DNA of 64,000 bases from an uncultured Prevotella sp. (GTDB lineage Bacteria; Bacteroidota; Bacteroidia; Bacteroidales; Bacteroidaceae): NCBI GenBank assembly GCA_900540375.1, contig UQFS01000001.1, positions 129,987-193,986 of the forward strand. Direction: 5' to 3'. Below are positions 25,341-33,776 of this stretch, piece after piece. The position numbers and the translations under genes were made by a program. The stretch's first letter is position 1; every line of letters starts with the position of its first letter. The notes beneath the pieces are model-generated. The model was not told where the DNA came from. It did no database searches and was given only the letters and a program-made list of their open reading frames with translations.

Positions 25341-26501
25341 ATGGTGCAGAATACAAATGCAGTGAAACGACTGGTGAGCCTCGACGTTCTGCGCGGTCTG
25401 ACCGTCATGTTTATGATCTTTGTGAACAACGGAGCCGGTGAGGAGATCTTCTCCACCTTGCAACACTCCAAATGGAACGGCATGACGTCCTGTGATCTCG
25501 TCTTCCCCTTCTTCCTTTTCATCATGGGCATCTCCACTTATCTCAGCCTTCGCAAGGGCGGATTCCGGTGGACACATCGGCAAGCCCGCAAGACCGTCAA
25601 GCGCACCTTGCTGCTCTTCCTTATCGGACTGCTCATCAACTGGTTTGACATGGCTATGGACGGCCGTCCGCTCGACTTCGACCATCTGCGCATCATGGGT
25701 GTGATGCAGCGCATCGCCATCTGCTACGGAGCCACGGTAGCCGTTGTGCTCACCATCCATCATCTTACTCATTCCTTCCGCGGACTGTGGATTCTCGTGG
25801 CACTGCTGTTGACGGGCTATTCCATCCTGCTGCTTGCCGGTGGCGGTTATGACTACGACAGCGTCACCAACATCCTCTCGCGTGTGGACCATGCGCTGTT
25901 GGGTGACGCCCATCTCTATCATAAGTCACCCGTAGATCCCGAGGGACTGCTCTCAAGCTTTTCTGCTATGACCAACACGATGATAGGTTTTCTTGTCGCT
26001 TCCTGGGCTCTTCGGAAAGAGCACCCCGAACTGGGACATCCCCATCTCGTCACCCTCTCACGGCTGTTGGTCTGTGGAGCTGTCATGGCTTTTGCAGGCT
26101 GGCTCCTGCAGTTCTGCCTGCCGCTCAACAAACGTGTGTGGAGTCCCTCCTATGTCCTGCTCACCTGCGGCATTGCAGCCTCTTTGCAAGGTCTGCTTGT
26201 GGGCTGGCTTGACATCCACCGCGCTCAAAGTCAGACGACAGGCAGCGGCTCTGCCGGGCAACCATGGCTGGTGAGATTGACGCTGTGGTTTGGCATGAAT
26301 CCCCTCTTCCTTTATGTGGCCAGCGAGGCCGTGAGCATCGTCTTCGGTGCTACGGGCATCAAGGCTGGAGTCTATTCTTTGCTCCATGCCGTTATCCTCA
26401 ACGGCTATTGGGCCGGTGTGGCCTATGCTGCGCTGTTTGTCGCCCTGCACGCACTGATGGGCTGGGCGCTGTGGAGGAAGCGGGTGTTCATCAAACTGTA
26501 A
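25341..26501 (+). CDS. HGSNAT-like membrane acyltransferase (DUF5009/DUF1624 type)
   Basis: 386 aa with about ten membrane helices. The N terminus RLVSLDVLRGLTVMFMIFVN and the segment HSKWNGMTSCDLVFP match heparan-alpha-glucosaminide N-acetyltransferase, including the histidine (H42) that corresponds to the proposed catalytic histidine of the human enzyme. Such proteins are thought to carry acetyl from cytosolic acetyl-CoA across the membrane to an amino sugar. The gene follows the GH89 gene on the same strand with its own promoter. The acceptor is not known. Confidence 0.82.
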   Translation: MVQNTNAVKRLVSLDVLRGLTVMFMIFVNNGAGEEIFSTLQHSKWNGMTSCDLVFPFFLFIMGISTYLSLRKGGFRWTHRQARKTVKRTLLLFLIGLLINWFDMAMDGRPLDFDHLRIMGVMQRIAICYGATVAVVLTIHHLTHSFRGLWILVALLLTGYSILLLAGGGYDYDSVTNILSRVDHALLGDAHLYHKSPVDPEGLLSSFSAMTNTMIGFLVASWALRKEHPELGHPHLVTLSRLLVCGAVMAFAGWLLQFCLPLNKRVWSPSYVLLTCGIAASLQGLLVGWLDIHRAQSQTTGSGSAGQPWLVRLTLWFGMNPLFLYVASEAVSIVFGATGIKAGVYSLLHAVILNGYWAGVAYAALFVALHALMGWALWRKRVFIKL

Positions 26502-26611
26502 TCTTCTTTCATCCTCACGGGTGACTGTCGTCCACGCCTATCGCGCAGTCGGATTGCAGGGTTGCACTTGTTGCACACTTGCTGAGGTGGTTATTAATTA
26601 TTAAATAGCTC

Positions 26612-26639
26612 TTGTTCTCGTTTCTTTTTTGTACCTTTG
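26612..26639 (+). promoter_or_regulatory. Promoter of lysS-gpsA
   Basis: TTG (26612-26614), 17-base spacer and TACCTTTG (26632-26639). An in-frame TTG within the -7 box is therefore not the lysS start. Confidence 0.65.
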
Positions 26640-26675
26640 CATATAGGAAGAATATATTCGAATATAACTATAAGT

Positions 26676-28412
26676 ATGAACATTTTAGAGTTAAGCGAGC
26701 AGGAGATTGGACGACGCCAGAGCCTGCAGGAGCTGCGCAACATGGGTATCGACCCGTATCCAGCAGCCGAGTTCCCCACCAATGCCTTTTCAGTTGATAT
26801 CAAGAACAACTTCAAGGAGGGAGAGAAGCAGGAGGTCGTCATCGCCGGACGTATGATGAGTCGCCGTATCATGGGTAAGGCCAGCTTTGTGGAGTTGCAG
26901 GATAGCAAGGGAAGAATCCAAGTGTATGTCACCCGTGACGACATCTGCCCCGACGAGAATAAGGACATGTACAACAAGGTCTTTAAGAAACTCCTCGACA
27001 TCGGTGACTTCATCGGCATCAAAGGCTTTGTCTTCAAGACGCAGACGGGCGAGATCTCTGTGCACGCCCAGTCGCTGAAACTGCTGAGCAAGAGCCTTAA
27101 GCCACTGCCGATCGTGAAATACAAGGACGGCGTGGCCTACGACAAGTTCGACGATCCCGAGCTGCGCGCCCGCCAGCGCTATGTCGACCTCATCGTCAAC
27201 GACGGTGTGAAGGATACGTTTCTCAAGCGTGCCAAGGTGCTCAAGACCATGCGCAACTTCTTCGACGAGGCCGGATACACCGAGGTGGAGACTCCTATTC
27301 TGCAGAGCATCCCCGGTGGCGCCAGCGCACGTCCGTTCATCACGCACTTTAATGCGCTGAATATCGACATGTACATGCGTATCGCTACTGAACTCTACCT
27401 CAAGCGACTCATCGTGGGCGGCTTCGAGGGTGTCTACGAGATCGGTAAGAACTTCCGCAACGAGGGTATGGACAAATACCACAACCCGGAGTTTACCTGC
27501 ATGGAGCTCTATGTGCAATACAAGGACTATAACTGGATGATGTCGTTTACCGAGCGTCTGCTCGAGACCATCTGCGTGGCTGTCAATGGCAGCACGGAGG
27601 TGAAGAACGGCGACCACGTCATTTCGTTCAAGGCACCTTTCCGCCGTCTGCCTATCCTCGACACCATCAAGGAGAAAACAGGCTTCGACCTCGAAGGAAA
27701 GAGCGAGGAGGAGATCCGCGACATCGCTGTGAACAAGCTCAAGATGGAAGGCATCGATGAGAGCTTCGGCAAGGGTAAGCTCATTGACGAGATCTTCGGT
27801 GAGTTCTGCGAGGGTACGTTCATCCAGCCAACATTTATTATTGACTATCCGGTGGAGATGAGTCCGCTGACGAAGATGCACCGATCGAAGCCAGGACTCA
27901 CTGAGCGCTTCGAGCTGATGGTCAATGGTAAGGAGCTCGCCAACGCTTATTCAGAGCTCAACGACCCCATCGACCAGGAGAACCGCTTCAAGGAGCAGAT
28001 GAAGCTTGCAGACAAGGGCGACGATGAGGCGATGATCATCGACCAGGACTTCCTGCGTGCCCTGCAATATGGTATGCCGCCCACCAGTGGTATCGGCATT
28101 GGCATTGACCGACTCTGCATGTTGATGATCGGCAAGGAGAACATCCAGGAGATCATGCTCTTCCCGCAGATGAAGCCTGAGGCTAAGATGCCGCAGAGCA
28201 GCATCAAGGAGTGGGCTGCCCTTGGCGTACCTGAGGACTGGGTGTATGTACTGCGTAAGGCTGGCTTCAACCTCATCTCTGACATCAAGGATGAGAAGGC
28301 TCAGGGCTTGCAGCAGAAGATCGGTGAGATCAACAAGAAATATAAACTCGGTTACGAGAAGCCGTCAGTAGACGATATACAGCACTGGATTGACGGCGCA
28401 AAGAATCTGTAA
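26676..28412 (+). CDS. lysS: Lysine-tRNA ligase, class II
   Basis: 578 aa from ATG 26676 (MNILELSEQEIGRRQSLQEL). An N-terminal OB-fold anticodon-binding domain (VVIAGRMMSRRIMGKASFVE) precedes the class II catalytic core: motif 2 around RNEGMDKYHNPEFTCMELY and motif 3 GIGIGIDRLCML. A C-terminal extension of about 70 residues after the core (LGVPEDWVYVLRKAGF) is usual in Bacteroidetes LysS. gpsA follows after 14 bases. Confidence 0.96.
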   Translation: MNILELSEQEIGRRQSLQELRNMGIDPYPAAEFPTNAFSVDIKNNFKEGEKQEVVIAGRMMSRRIMGKASFVELQDSKGRIQVYVTRDDICPDENKDMYNKVFKKLLDIGDFIGIKGFVFKTQTGEISVHAQSLKLLSKSLKPLPIVKYKDGVAYDKFDDPELRARQRYVDLIVNDGVKDTFLKRAKVLKTMRNFFDEAGYTEVETPILQSIPGGASARPFITHFNALNIDMYMRIATELYLKRLIVGGFEGVYEIGKNFRNEGMDKYHNPEFTCMELYVQYKDYNWMMSFTERLLETICVAVNGSTEVKNGDHVISFKAPFRRLPILDTIKEKTGFDLEGKSEEEIRDIAVNKLKMEGIDESFGKGKLIDEIFGEFCEGTFIQPTFIIDYPVEMSPLTKMHRSKPGLTERFELMVNGKELANAYSELNDPIDQENRFKEQMKLADKGDDEAMIIDQDFLRALQYGMPPTSGIGIGIDRLCMLMIGKENIQEIMLFPQMKPEAKMPQSSIKEWAALGVPEDWVYVLRKAGFNLISDIKDEKAQGLQQKIGEINKKYKLGYEKPSVDDIQHWIDGAKNL

Positions 28413-28426
28413 TACTCCCATTGGCT

Positions 28427-29476
28427 ATGCGTCTGTTCAGAAGAATCAGTAGAGCACTGGGCCTGCGGAAGAAAGGCTCCATTCCCGATTTTGGTCGTGT
28501 GGCCATTATCGGGGGCGGCTCGTGGGCTACCGCCATCGCAAAGGTGGTGGTAGAGCACACGGGGCACATCGGATGGTATATGCGGCGCGACGACCGCATC
28601 GCTGACTTCCGACGGCTCGGACATAACCCGGCCTACCTCACGGGTGTACACTTCGACATCGACGACATCGACTTCACATCGGATATCAACGAGATTGCCA
28701 CTGAATATGACACGCTCGTCTTCGTCACGCCCTCACCCTACTTGAAAGACCATCTGAAGAAACTCACGGCTGACATCAGCCATAAGTTCATCGTCACCGC
28801 CATCAAGGGCATCGTGCCCGGCGAGGATGTGGTCTGCTCTGACTACTTCCATCAGCGTTATGGCGTGCCTTACCGGCAGTTGCTCTGCATCGGCGGACCG
28901 TCACACGCTGAGGAGGTGGCTCTCGAACGGCTTACCTATCTCACTGTGGCTGGCAGTGACGAGAAGATGGCAAGGGAGTTCTCGCGTGTGCTCGCCTGTG
29001 ACTATGTGAAGACAGAAACCTCCACCGACGTCACGGGCATCGAGTATGCGGCTGTGCTGAAGAATGTCTACGCTATCTGCGCAGGCATCTGCAACGGCAT
29101 GGGTTATGGCGATAACTTCCAGGCTGTCTTCCTCACCAATGCCATCCGTGAGATGGACCGCTTCCTGACAGCCGTCAACCCTGTACACCGCAAAATCTGT
29201 GACAGTGTCTACCTCGGTGACCTGCTCGTGACAGGATACTCCAACTTCTCACGTAACCGCACGTTTGGTATGATGATCGGTAAGGGCTACTCTATCAAGA
29301 GTGCCCAGGCTGAGATGAAGATGGTGGCGGAAGGATACTACGGTACGAAGTGCATGGAGGAGATCAACAGACAGCTCCACGTGAGCATGCCGATCCTCGA
29401 CGCCGTCTATGACATACTCTACAAAGACCAGCGTCCGCGAGATGTCATCCCTGCTCTGACAGAAAGACTCTCGTGA
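28427..29476 (+). CDS. gpsA: Glycerol-3-phosphate dehydrogenase [NAD(P)+]
   Basis: 349 aa. Makes sn-glycerol 3-phosphate for phospholipids. The Rossmann motif is VAIIGGGSWATAIAK, the catalytic lysine lies in AAVLKNVYAICAGICNGMGY, and RNRTFGMMIGKG is in the C-terminal domain. The first 20 residues (MRLFRRISRALGLRKKGSIP) are basic and extend beyond the usual start; the promoter-proximal lysS context and the 14-base gap favour ATG 28427. Confidence 0.94.
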   Translation: MRLFRRISRALGLRKKGSIPDFGRVAIIGGGSWATAIAKVVVEHTGHIGWYMRRDDRIADFRRLGHNPAYLTGVHFDIDDIDFTSDINEIATEYDTLVFVTPSPYLKDHLKKLTADISHKFIVTAIKGIVPGEDVVCSDYFHQRYGVPYRQLLCIGGPSHAEEVALERLTYLTVAGSDEKMAREFSRVLACDYVKTETSTDVTGIEYAAVLKNVYAICAGICNGMGYGDNFQAVFLTNAIREMDRFLTAVNPVHRKICDSVYLGDLLVTGYSNFSRNRTFGMMIGKGYSIKSAQAEMKMVAEGYYGTKCMEEINRQLHVSMPILDAVYDILYKDQRPRDVIPALTERLS

Positions 29477-29482
29477 GTGCTT

Positions 29483-29530
29483 TGACATAAAGACATGTTT
29501 TTTGTTTTTAAGACATAAAGACATAAAGAA
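29483..29530. repeat. GACATAAAGACA repeats downstream of gpsA
   Basis: Three copies of GACATAAAGACA-like text separated by a T-rich stretch, the same motif as at 12058-12260. Confidence 0.6.
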
Positions 29531-29593
29531 CATGTTCTATAAAGAAGCATTCTTGAGTCTAAGTGCAAGAAAGGCAATACATATAATATTATA

Positions 29594-30007
29594 ATGTGTA
29601 AGATGGATGAAGAAGAGTTAAGGAAGAGGGCGTTGGAGGAAAAGATAACTAAGATTATCCAATGCGCATATAATGTTCGGGGCGTGTTGCCAAAAGGCTT
29701 CTTGGAAAAGGTATATAAGAATGCCTTGTATCTTGAACTTCGAGAGCACAATCTGAACGTGATACCCGAAGCACCCATTGATGTCTATTATAAGGGCGTT
29801 ATGGTTGGGGAATACAGGGCGGATATGCTTGTGGACAACGACGTCATCATAGAGTTGAAGGCTACACAATGTCTGACGAGGCAGGATGAGGTTCAACTGG
29901 TAAATTATCTGACGGCTCTCCATATCGATACCGGATTGCTCATTAACTTCGGAGGCGATAATCTGGAGATAAAGCGTAAATACAGGGAATACAAGAAGAC
30001 AAGGTAG
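29594..30007 (+). CDS. GxxExxY protein
   Basis: 137 aa, PDDEXK_3 (GxxExxY) family. The signature reads GFLEKVYKNAL near residues 34-44, and the nuclease-like core EYRADMLVDNDVIIELKA carries D...ExK residues. Members are found singly in many Bacteroidetes genomes, often in repeat-rich gaps, as here with repeats on both sides. Nuclease activity has not been shown. ATG 29603 (MDEEELRKR) is an alternative start. Terminator and partner genes are not seen, so it is a lone gene. Confidence 0.85.
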   Translation: MCKMDEEELRKRALEEKITKIIQCAYNVRGVLPKGFLEKVYKNALYLELREHNLNVIPEAPIDVYYKGVMVGEYRADMLVDNDVIIELKATQCLTRQDEVQLVNYLTALHIDTGLLINFGGDNLEIKRKYREYKKTR

Positions 30008-30188
30008 TAAAACAAGTATAAATTAGTATTATTCATTTAATAAGGTAAGATGATGAGAAAGGATTAGGCAGGAGTTCATCACGGTTAGGAGACTATTCGC
30101 ATTGAAGACGAATGCAGAAACAGTGACAGTGACAGAGGTATAGACAAAGACAAATAAAGAGAGCAGAATATACATTTATGAACAATAT

Positions 30189-30345
30189 GTTCTTTATGTC
30201 TTTCTGTCAAAAGAAGAATGAAAGAAATCTGTTCTTTGTGTTTTTCTGTCTAAAAAGAGAATGAAGAATAATCTGTTCTTTATGTCTTTCTGTCTAAAAA
30301 AGGAAAACATGTCCTTTATGTCTTTCTGTCTTCAAAAGAATCGTC
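30189..30345. repeat. Four degenerate tandem repeats (TGTTCTTTATGTCTTTCTGTC unit, ~40 bp)
   Basis: Units begin near 30189, 30231, 30274 and 30311 and share TTCTTTATGTCTTTCTGTC with A/G-rich spacers of variable length. They belong to the same TCTTTATGTC family as the cluster after pepD. The rest of the 30008-30404 gap shows no gene apart from the pgi promoter. Confidence 0.7.
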
Positions 30346-30379
30346 TGTTTATCTGTCGTTTGTTCTTTTGTCGTGATTC

Positions 30380-30387
30380 TAACTTTG
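30380..30387 (+). promoter_or_regulatory. -7 box TAACTTTG for pgi
   Basis: Consensus box 17 bases before the pgi ATG, with TTTG at 30359-30362 as a possible -33 element. Confidence 0.6.
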
Positions 30388-30404
30388 AGTCTTGAAAGAT
30401 TATC

Positions 30405-31763
30405 ATGAAAAACATTGCATTAGACACAACGAAGGCTGTACAGTTCCTCAAGGCTGGTACAGTGGAGGCTTACGAGCCGAAGGTGAAGGCCGCTCAGGAG
30501 GCCTTGGAGAATGGAACATGCGAGGGAAACGACTTTCTCGGTTGGTTGCATCTGCCCTCTGAGATCACAGAGGACTTCCTCAACGAGATTCAGGTTTGCG
30601 CCAACACACTGCGCGAGAAGTGCGAGGTTGTCGTCGTTGCTGGTATCGGCGGCAGCTATCTGGGTGCACGTGCCGTTATCGAAGCCCTTGGCAACTCCTT
30701 TGCATGGCTCGTCGGTGACAAGAAGAACCCCACCATCATGTTCGCCGGTAACAACATTGGTGAGGACTACCTTGCTGAGCTCACCGACTACTTGAAGGGT
30801 AAGAAGTTCGGCGTCATCAACATTTCCAAGTCTGGTACCACCACCGAGACTGCTCTGACTTTCCGTCTGCTCAAGAAACAATGCGAGGCTCAGCGTGGTA
30901 AGGCTGAGGCTAAGGACGTCATCGTGGCTGTCACCGACGCACACAAGGGTGCTGCCCGTGCCGCTGCTGACAAGGAAGGCTATAAGACATTTGTCATTCC
31001 TGACAATGTCGGTGGTCGCTTCTCTGTGCTCACTCCGGTAGGTCTGCTGCCGATCGCTGTGGCTGGCTTCGATGTCAAGGCTCTCGTCAAGGGCGCACAG
31101 GACATGGAGAAGGCTTGCGGCAAGGACGTTCCTTTCGCAGAGAACCCCGCCGCACAGTATGCCGCAACCCGTCAGGGACTGTATACTCAGGCTGGCAAGA
31201 AGATCGAGATCGTCTGCAACTTCCAGCCGAAGCTCCACTACTTTGCTGAGTGGTGGAAGCAACTCTACGGTGAGAGCGAGGGTAAGGATGGCAAGGGTAT
31301 CTTCCCTGCAGCTTGCGACTTCACTACCGACCTGCACTCTATGGGTCAGTGGATCCAGCAGGGCGAGCGTACCATCTTCGAGACGGTGATCTCGGTTGAA
31401 ACTCCTAACGAGAAGCTGCTCTTCCCGCACGACGAAGAGAATCTCGACGGACTGAACTTCCTTGAGGGCAAGCGTGTCGATGAGGTGAACAAGATGGCTG
31501 AGCTCGGTACCCGTCTGGCTCATGTCGACGGTGGCGTGCCAAACATGCGTGTCAGCGTGCCGCAACTCAATGAGTACTACATCGGCCAGCTCATCTACTT
31601 CTTCGAAAAGGCTTGCGGCATCAGCGGTCTGTTGGAGGGTGTCAACCCGTTCAACCAGCCTGGTGTGGAAGCTTACAAGAAGAATATGTTCGCTCTGCTC
31701 AACAAGCCCGGCTATGAGGCTGAGAGCAAGGCCATCCAGGAGCGTTTGGCTCAGGAGAAGTAA
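30405..31763 (+). CDS. pgi: Glucose-6-phosphate isomerase
   Basis: 452 aa, the compact bacterial form. Interconverts glucose 6-phosphate and fructose 6-phosphate in glycolysis. SIS-domain motifs VVVAGIGGSYLGARAV and VINISKSGTTTETALTF bind the sugar phosphate; a later PFNQPGVEAYKKNMFALL contains the family C-terminal lysine. An imperfect GC-rich hairpin (CCCCTCTCC...GGAGAAGGGG, 31790-31816) lies between this gene and the HAD gene. Confidence 0.97.
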   Translation: MKNIALDTTKAVQFLKAGTVEAYEPKVKAAQEALENGTCEGNDFLGWLHLPSEITEDFLNEIQVCANTLREKCEVVVVAGIGGSYLGARAVIEALGNSFAWLVGDKKNPTIMFAGNNIGEDYLAELTDYLKGKKFGVINISKSGTTTETALTFRLLKKQCEAQRGKAEAKDVIVAVTDAHKGAARAAADKEGYKTFVIPDNVGGRFSVLTPVGLLPIAVAGFDVKALVKGAQDMEKACGKDVPFAENPAAQYAATRQGLYTQAGKKIEIVCNFQPKLHYFAEWWKQLYGESEGKDGKGIFPAACDFTTDLHSMGQWIQQGERTIFETVISVETPNEKLLFPHDEENLDGLNFLEGKRVDEVNKMAELGTRLAHVDGGVPNMRVSVPQLNEYYIGQLIYFFEKACGISGLLEGVNPFNQPGVEAYKKNMFALLNKPGYEAESKAIQERLAQEK

Positions 31764-31843
31764 TAAGACCGGACCCTCTTTCCCTTGGCCCCCTCTCCCT
31801 GAGGATGGAGAAGGGGATGGCAATACCCTTATAATCATAATCG

Positions 31844-32602
31844 ATGCAAGATATAAGAAAAGCAATCGAGAAGTACTTATCCAAGATGCAGGAGAGTCAT
31901 CCCGGGCTGAAAGCTTGGGAGGGCTTTCGCTGTGTCTTGTTCGATATGGACGGTGTCCTTTACGACTCCATGCCCCATCACGCTATAGCCTGGCAACAGT
32001 CGATGGCTGAGTTTGGCATCACGATGACAGTAGCTGACGCCTACGCCACAGAAGGCGCACGCGGTATTGATACCATTCGCCACTTCTTCTTCCTGCAAAA
32101 GCACGAGGAGATCACGCTGGAACAGGCGCAGAAGATGTACGACGAGAAGACGCGTATCTTCCATGAGATGGGCGAGGCGCCTATCTTCCCAGGTGTGAAG
32201 CCTCTCATGAAGGCTATCCAGACGTCGGGGATGAGCGTCAACGTAGTGACGGGTAGTGGACAGCGTCCGCTCATTGACAAGTTGTTGACGGACTTCAGCG
32301 ACTATCTCGTCCGCGAGCACATTACCTCGGCTTACGATGTGAATCGTGGGAAGCCCTATCCTGATCCTTATCTTCAAGGTATGCGCAAGGCAGGATATGC
32401 CGACCCGCGTCAAGCCATTGTCGTGGAGAACGCGCCCCTTGGCGTGCGTGCCGGCAAGGCTGCGGAGATGTTTACCGTGGCTATCAACAGCGGTTCTCTG
32501 CCCGACAAGGCACTGACAGACGAGGGCGCTGATGTGCTCTATCCGTCGATAGAGACGTTTCTGGCCGACTGGCCGGAAGTGGTGAAGGCTGCCGGAAAGT
32601 AA
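31844..32602 (+). CDS. HAD family phosphatase, beta-phosphoglucomutase-like
   Basis: 252 aa. HAD motif I VLFDMDGVLYDSMP, motif II VVTGSGQRPL, motif III around NRGKPYPDPYLQGM and motif IV VVENAPLGVRAGKAA are all present; the cap domain lies between motifs I and II. An N-terminal stretch of about 30 residues before motif I is longer than usual. Close relatives act on sugar phosphates, and the position 80 bases after pgi fits, but the substrate is unknown. Confidence 0.85.
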   Translation: MQDIRKAIEKYLSKMQESHPGLKAWEGFRCVLFDMDGVLYDSMPHHAIAWQQSMAEFGITMTVADAYATEGARGIDTIRHFFFLQKHEEITLEQAQKMYDEKTRIFHEMGEAPIFPGVKPLMKAIQTSGMSVNVVTGSGQRPLIDKLLTDFSDYLVREHITSAYDVNRGKPYPDPYLQGMRKAGYADPRQAIVVENAPLGVRAGKAAEMFTVAINSGSLPDKALTDEGADVLYPSIETFLADWPEVVKAAGK

Positions 32603-32638
32603 CTTGTTGCTTATATATAATAAATAAGGAGTCCGATT

Positions 32639-33247
32639 ATGAAGCAGATGCTCTTATACCTATTATTATTTGTTTCTTTAGGCCTTTCTGCCCAAGAGAC
32701 GAAAACCGGGCAGGTAGTTCTGCAAAGCGGGACAGCACAACCTCAGTTGCGTAAGTTCGTCGTTGCTGACATGGAGACGCATGTACCTGTGCGTGGTGTC
32801 ATCGTCAGCACGAAGTCGGGCTATCGCGATACCACCAACTACCGGGGCATCTGCTATATTCCCACGAAGTTTGACACGCTCTCGGTCAGCCATGGGAAAT
32901 ATCTCACAGAGCGGCTGACGGCAAAAGAGATTAAGGATACCACTTATCTCATTCCTACTAGCCATCAGATTAGTGAGGTGACCGTATGGGGCGATGGTAC
33001 GCCGTCGGTGTCTAAGGGTCTGACAGAACAAGTTCGCCAGATCTTTAGAGACAATACGCGTGGTGGTATAGCTTTTGACTTTGCTAAGATGCTCGACAAG
33101 CGTTATCGTCGCGACATGAAGCATCTGCGGAAGACGCGTGAGATCTTCAAGGAACTGGACAAGGACGACGAGGATCCTATCGTGAGAGCCTATAAAGAGG
33201 CAATGGAGGAGAAAAAACGGGCGGCGGAGAAGGAGAGCAATAAATAA
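32639..33247 (+). CDS. Exported protein with a carboxypeptidase regulatory-like domain
   Basis: 202 aa. A signal peptide (MKQMLLYLLLFVSLGLSAQE) is followed by a CarboxypepD_reg-like beta-sandwich (RKFVVADMETHVPVRGVIVS, DTTNYRGICYIPTKFDTLSV) ending in HQISEVTVWG, the same junction that precedes the plug in TonB-type receptors. No plug or barrel follows; instead there is a charged helical tail (LDKRYRRDMKHLRKTREIFK ... EKKRAAEKESNK). The function is unknown. It could be cotranscribed with the HAD gene (36-base gap). Confidence 0.75.
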   Translation: MKQMLLYLLLFVSLGLSAQETKTGQVVLQSGTAQPQLRKFVVADMETHVPVRGVIVSTKSGYRDTTNYRGICYIPTKFDTLSVSHGKYLTERLTAKEIKDTTYLIPTSHQISEVTVWGDGTPSVSKGLTEQVRQIFRDNTRGGIAFDFAKMLDKRYRRDMKHLRKTREIFKELDKDDEDPIVRAYKEAMEEKKRAAEKESNK

Positions 33248-33260
33248 AGGCTTGTCGCTC

Positions 33261-33752
33261 TTATCCCAGCAAATCCTTTGTCCAAAACGACATGGGAGGT
33301 TCTAAGTCCTTGAACCCCGCTTTGGCATAAAGATGGCGAGCCGGTTGGTTATCAGCTCTGACTTCGAGCGTGATCTTGCAACAGTGGTGTTGACGGGCCC
33401 AATCTGTCAACTTTTGGATGAGCAGAAAACCTAAACCCTTGTTGCGGTATTCAGCATCAACAAAGATGTCGTGGATGTAGAGATATGGCATCGCATGGAA
33501 AGTAGAGAAGACTTCGTAGCACGTCGACATTCCCACATACTTACTCCCGCGACGAAGGAGGAAGCAGTGTACGTCGGGATGTTGAGTCATGTATGTTGCC
33601 AGTCGCTGTTGTTCATCGCTGTTGAGCCCGCGCTCCATTCCTCCCATTGGGTGTATCATATACTGTCCGAGCAGCGTGAAATACTTTTCACGTTGCTCGG
33701 TGTGATGAAAGTCACATTCGACCAACTCTGTTTCTTGTTTGCTTTCAGCCAT
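33261..33752 (-). CDS. GNAT family N-acetyltransferase
   Basis: 163 aa. The acetyl-CoA-binding motif A reads YRNKGLGFLLIQKL, preceded by YLYIHDIFVDA and followed by ARHLYAKAGFKDL, the standard GNAT order. The acceptor is unknown. It lies 24 bases after aroB on the same strand and is probably cotranscribed. It converges with the exported protein gene with only a 13-base gap. Confidence 0.85.
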   Translation of the reverse strand: MAESKQETELVECDFHHTEQREKYFTLLGQYMIHPMGGMERGLNSDEQQRLATYMTQHPDVHCFLLRRGSKYVGMSTCYEVFSTFHAMPYLYIHDIFVDAEYRNKGLGFLLIQKLTDWARQHHCCKITLEVRADNQPARHLYAKAGFKDLEPPMSFWTKDLLG

Positions 33753-33776
33753 ATCCTTTAATTGCTTTTTAAACTG

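Noticed and set aside
30189..30345. Possible CRISPR array
   Set aside because: Units are degenerate, spacers are short, similar to each other and unequal, and no cas gene is present.
30420..31865. 481-codon minus-strand frame opposite pgi
   Set aside because: Shadow frame: Leu/Val/Asp-rich translation without recognisable domains, while the plus strand encodes a complete glucose-6-phosphate isomerase.
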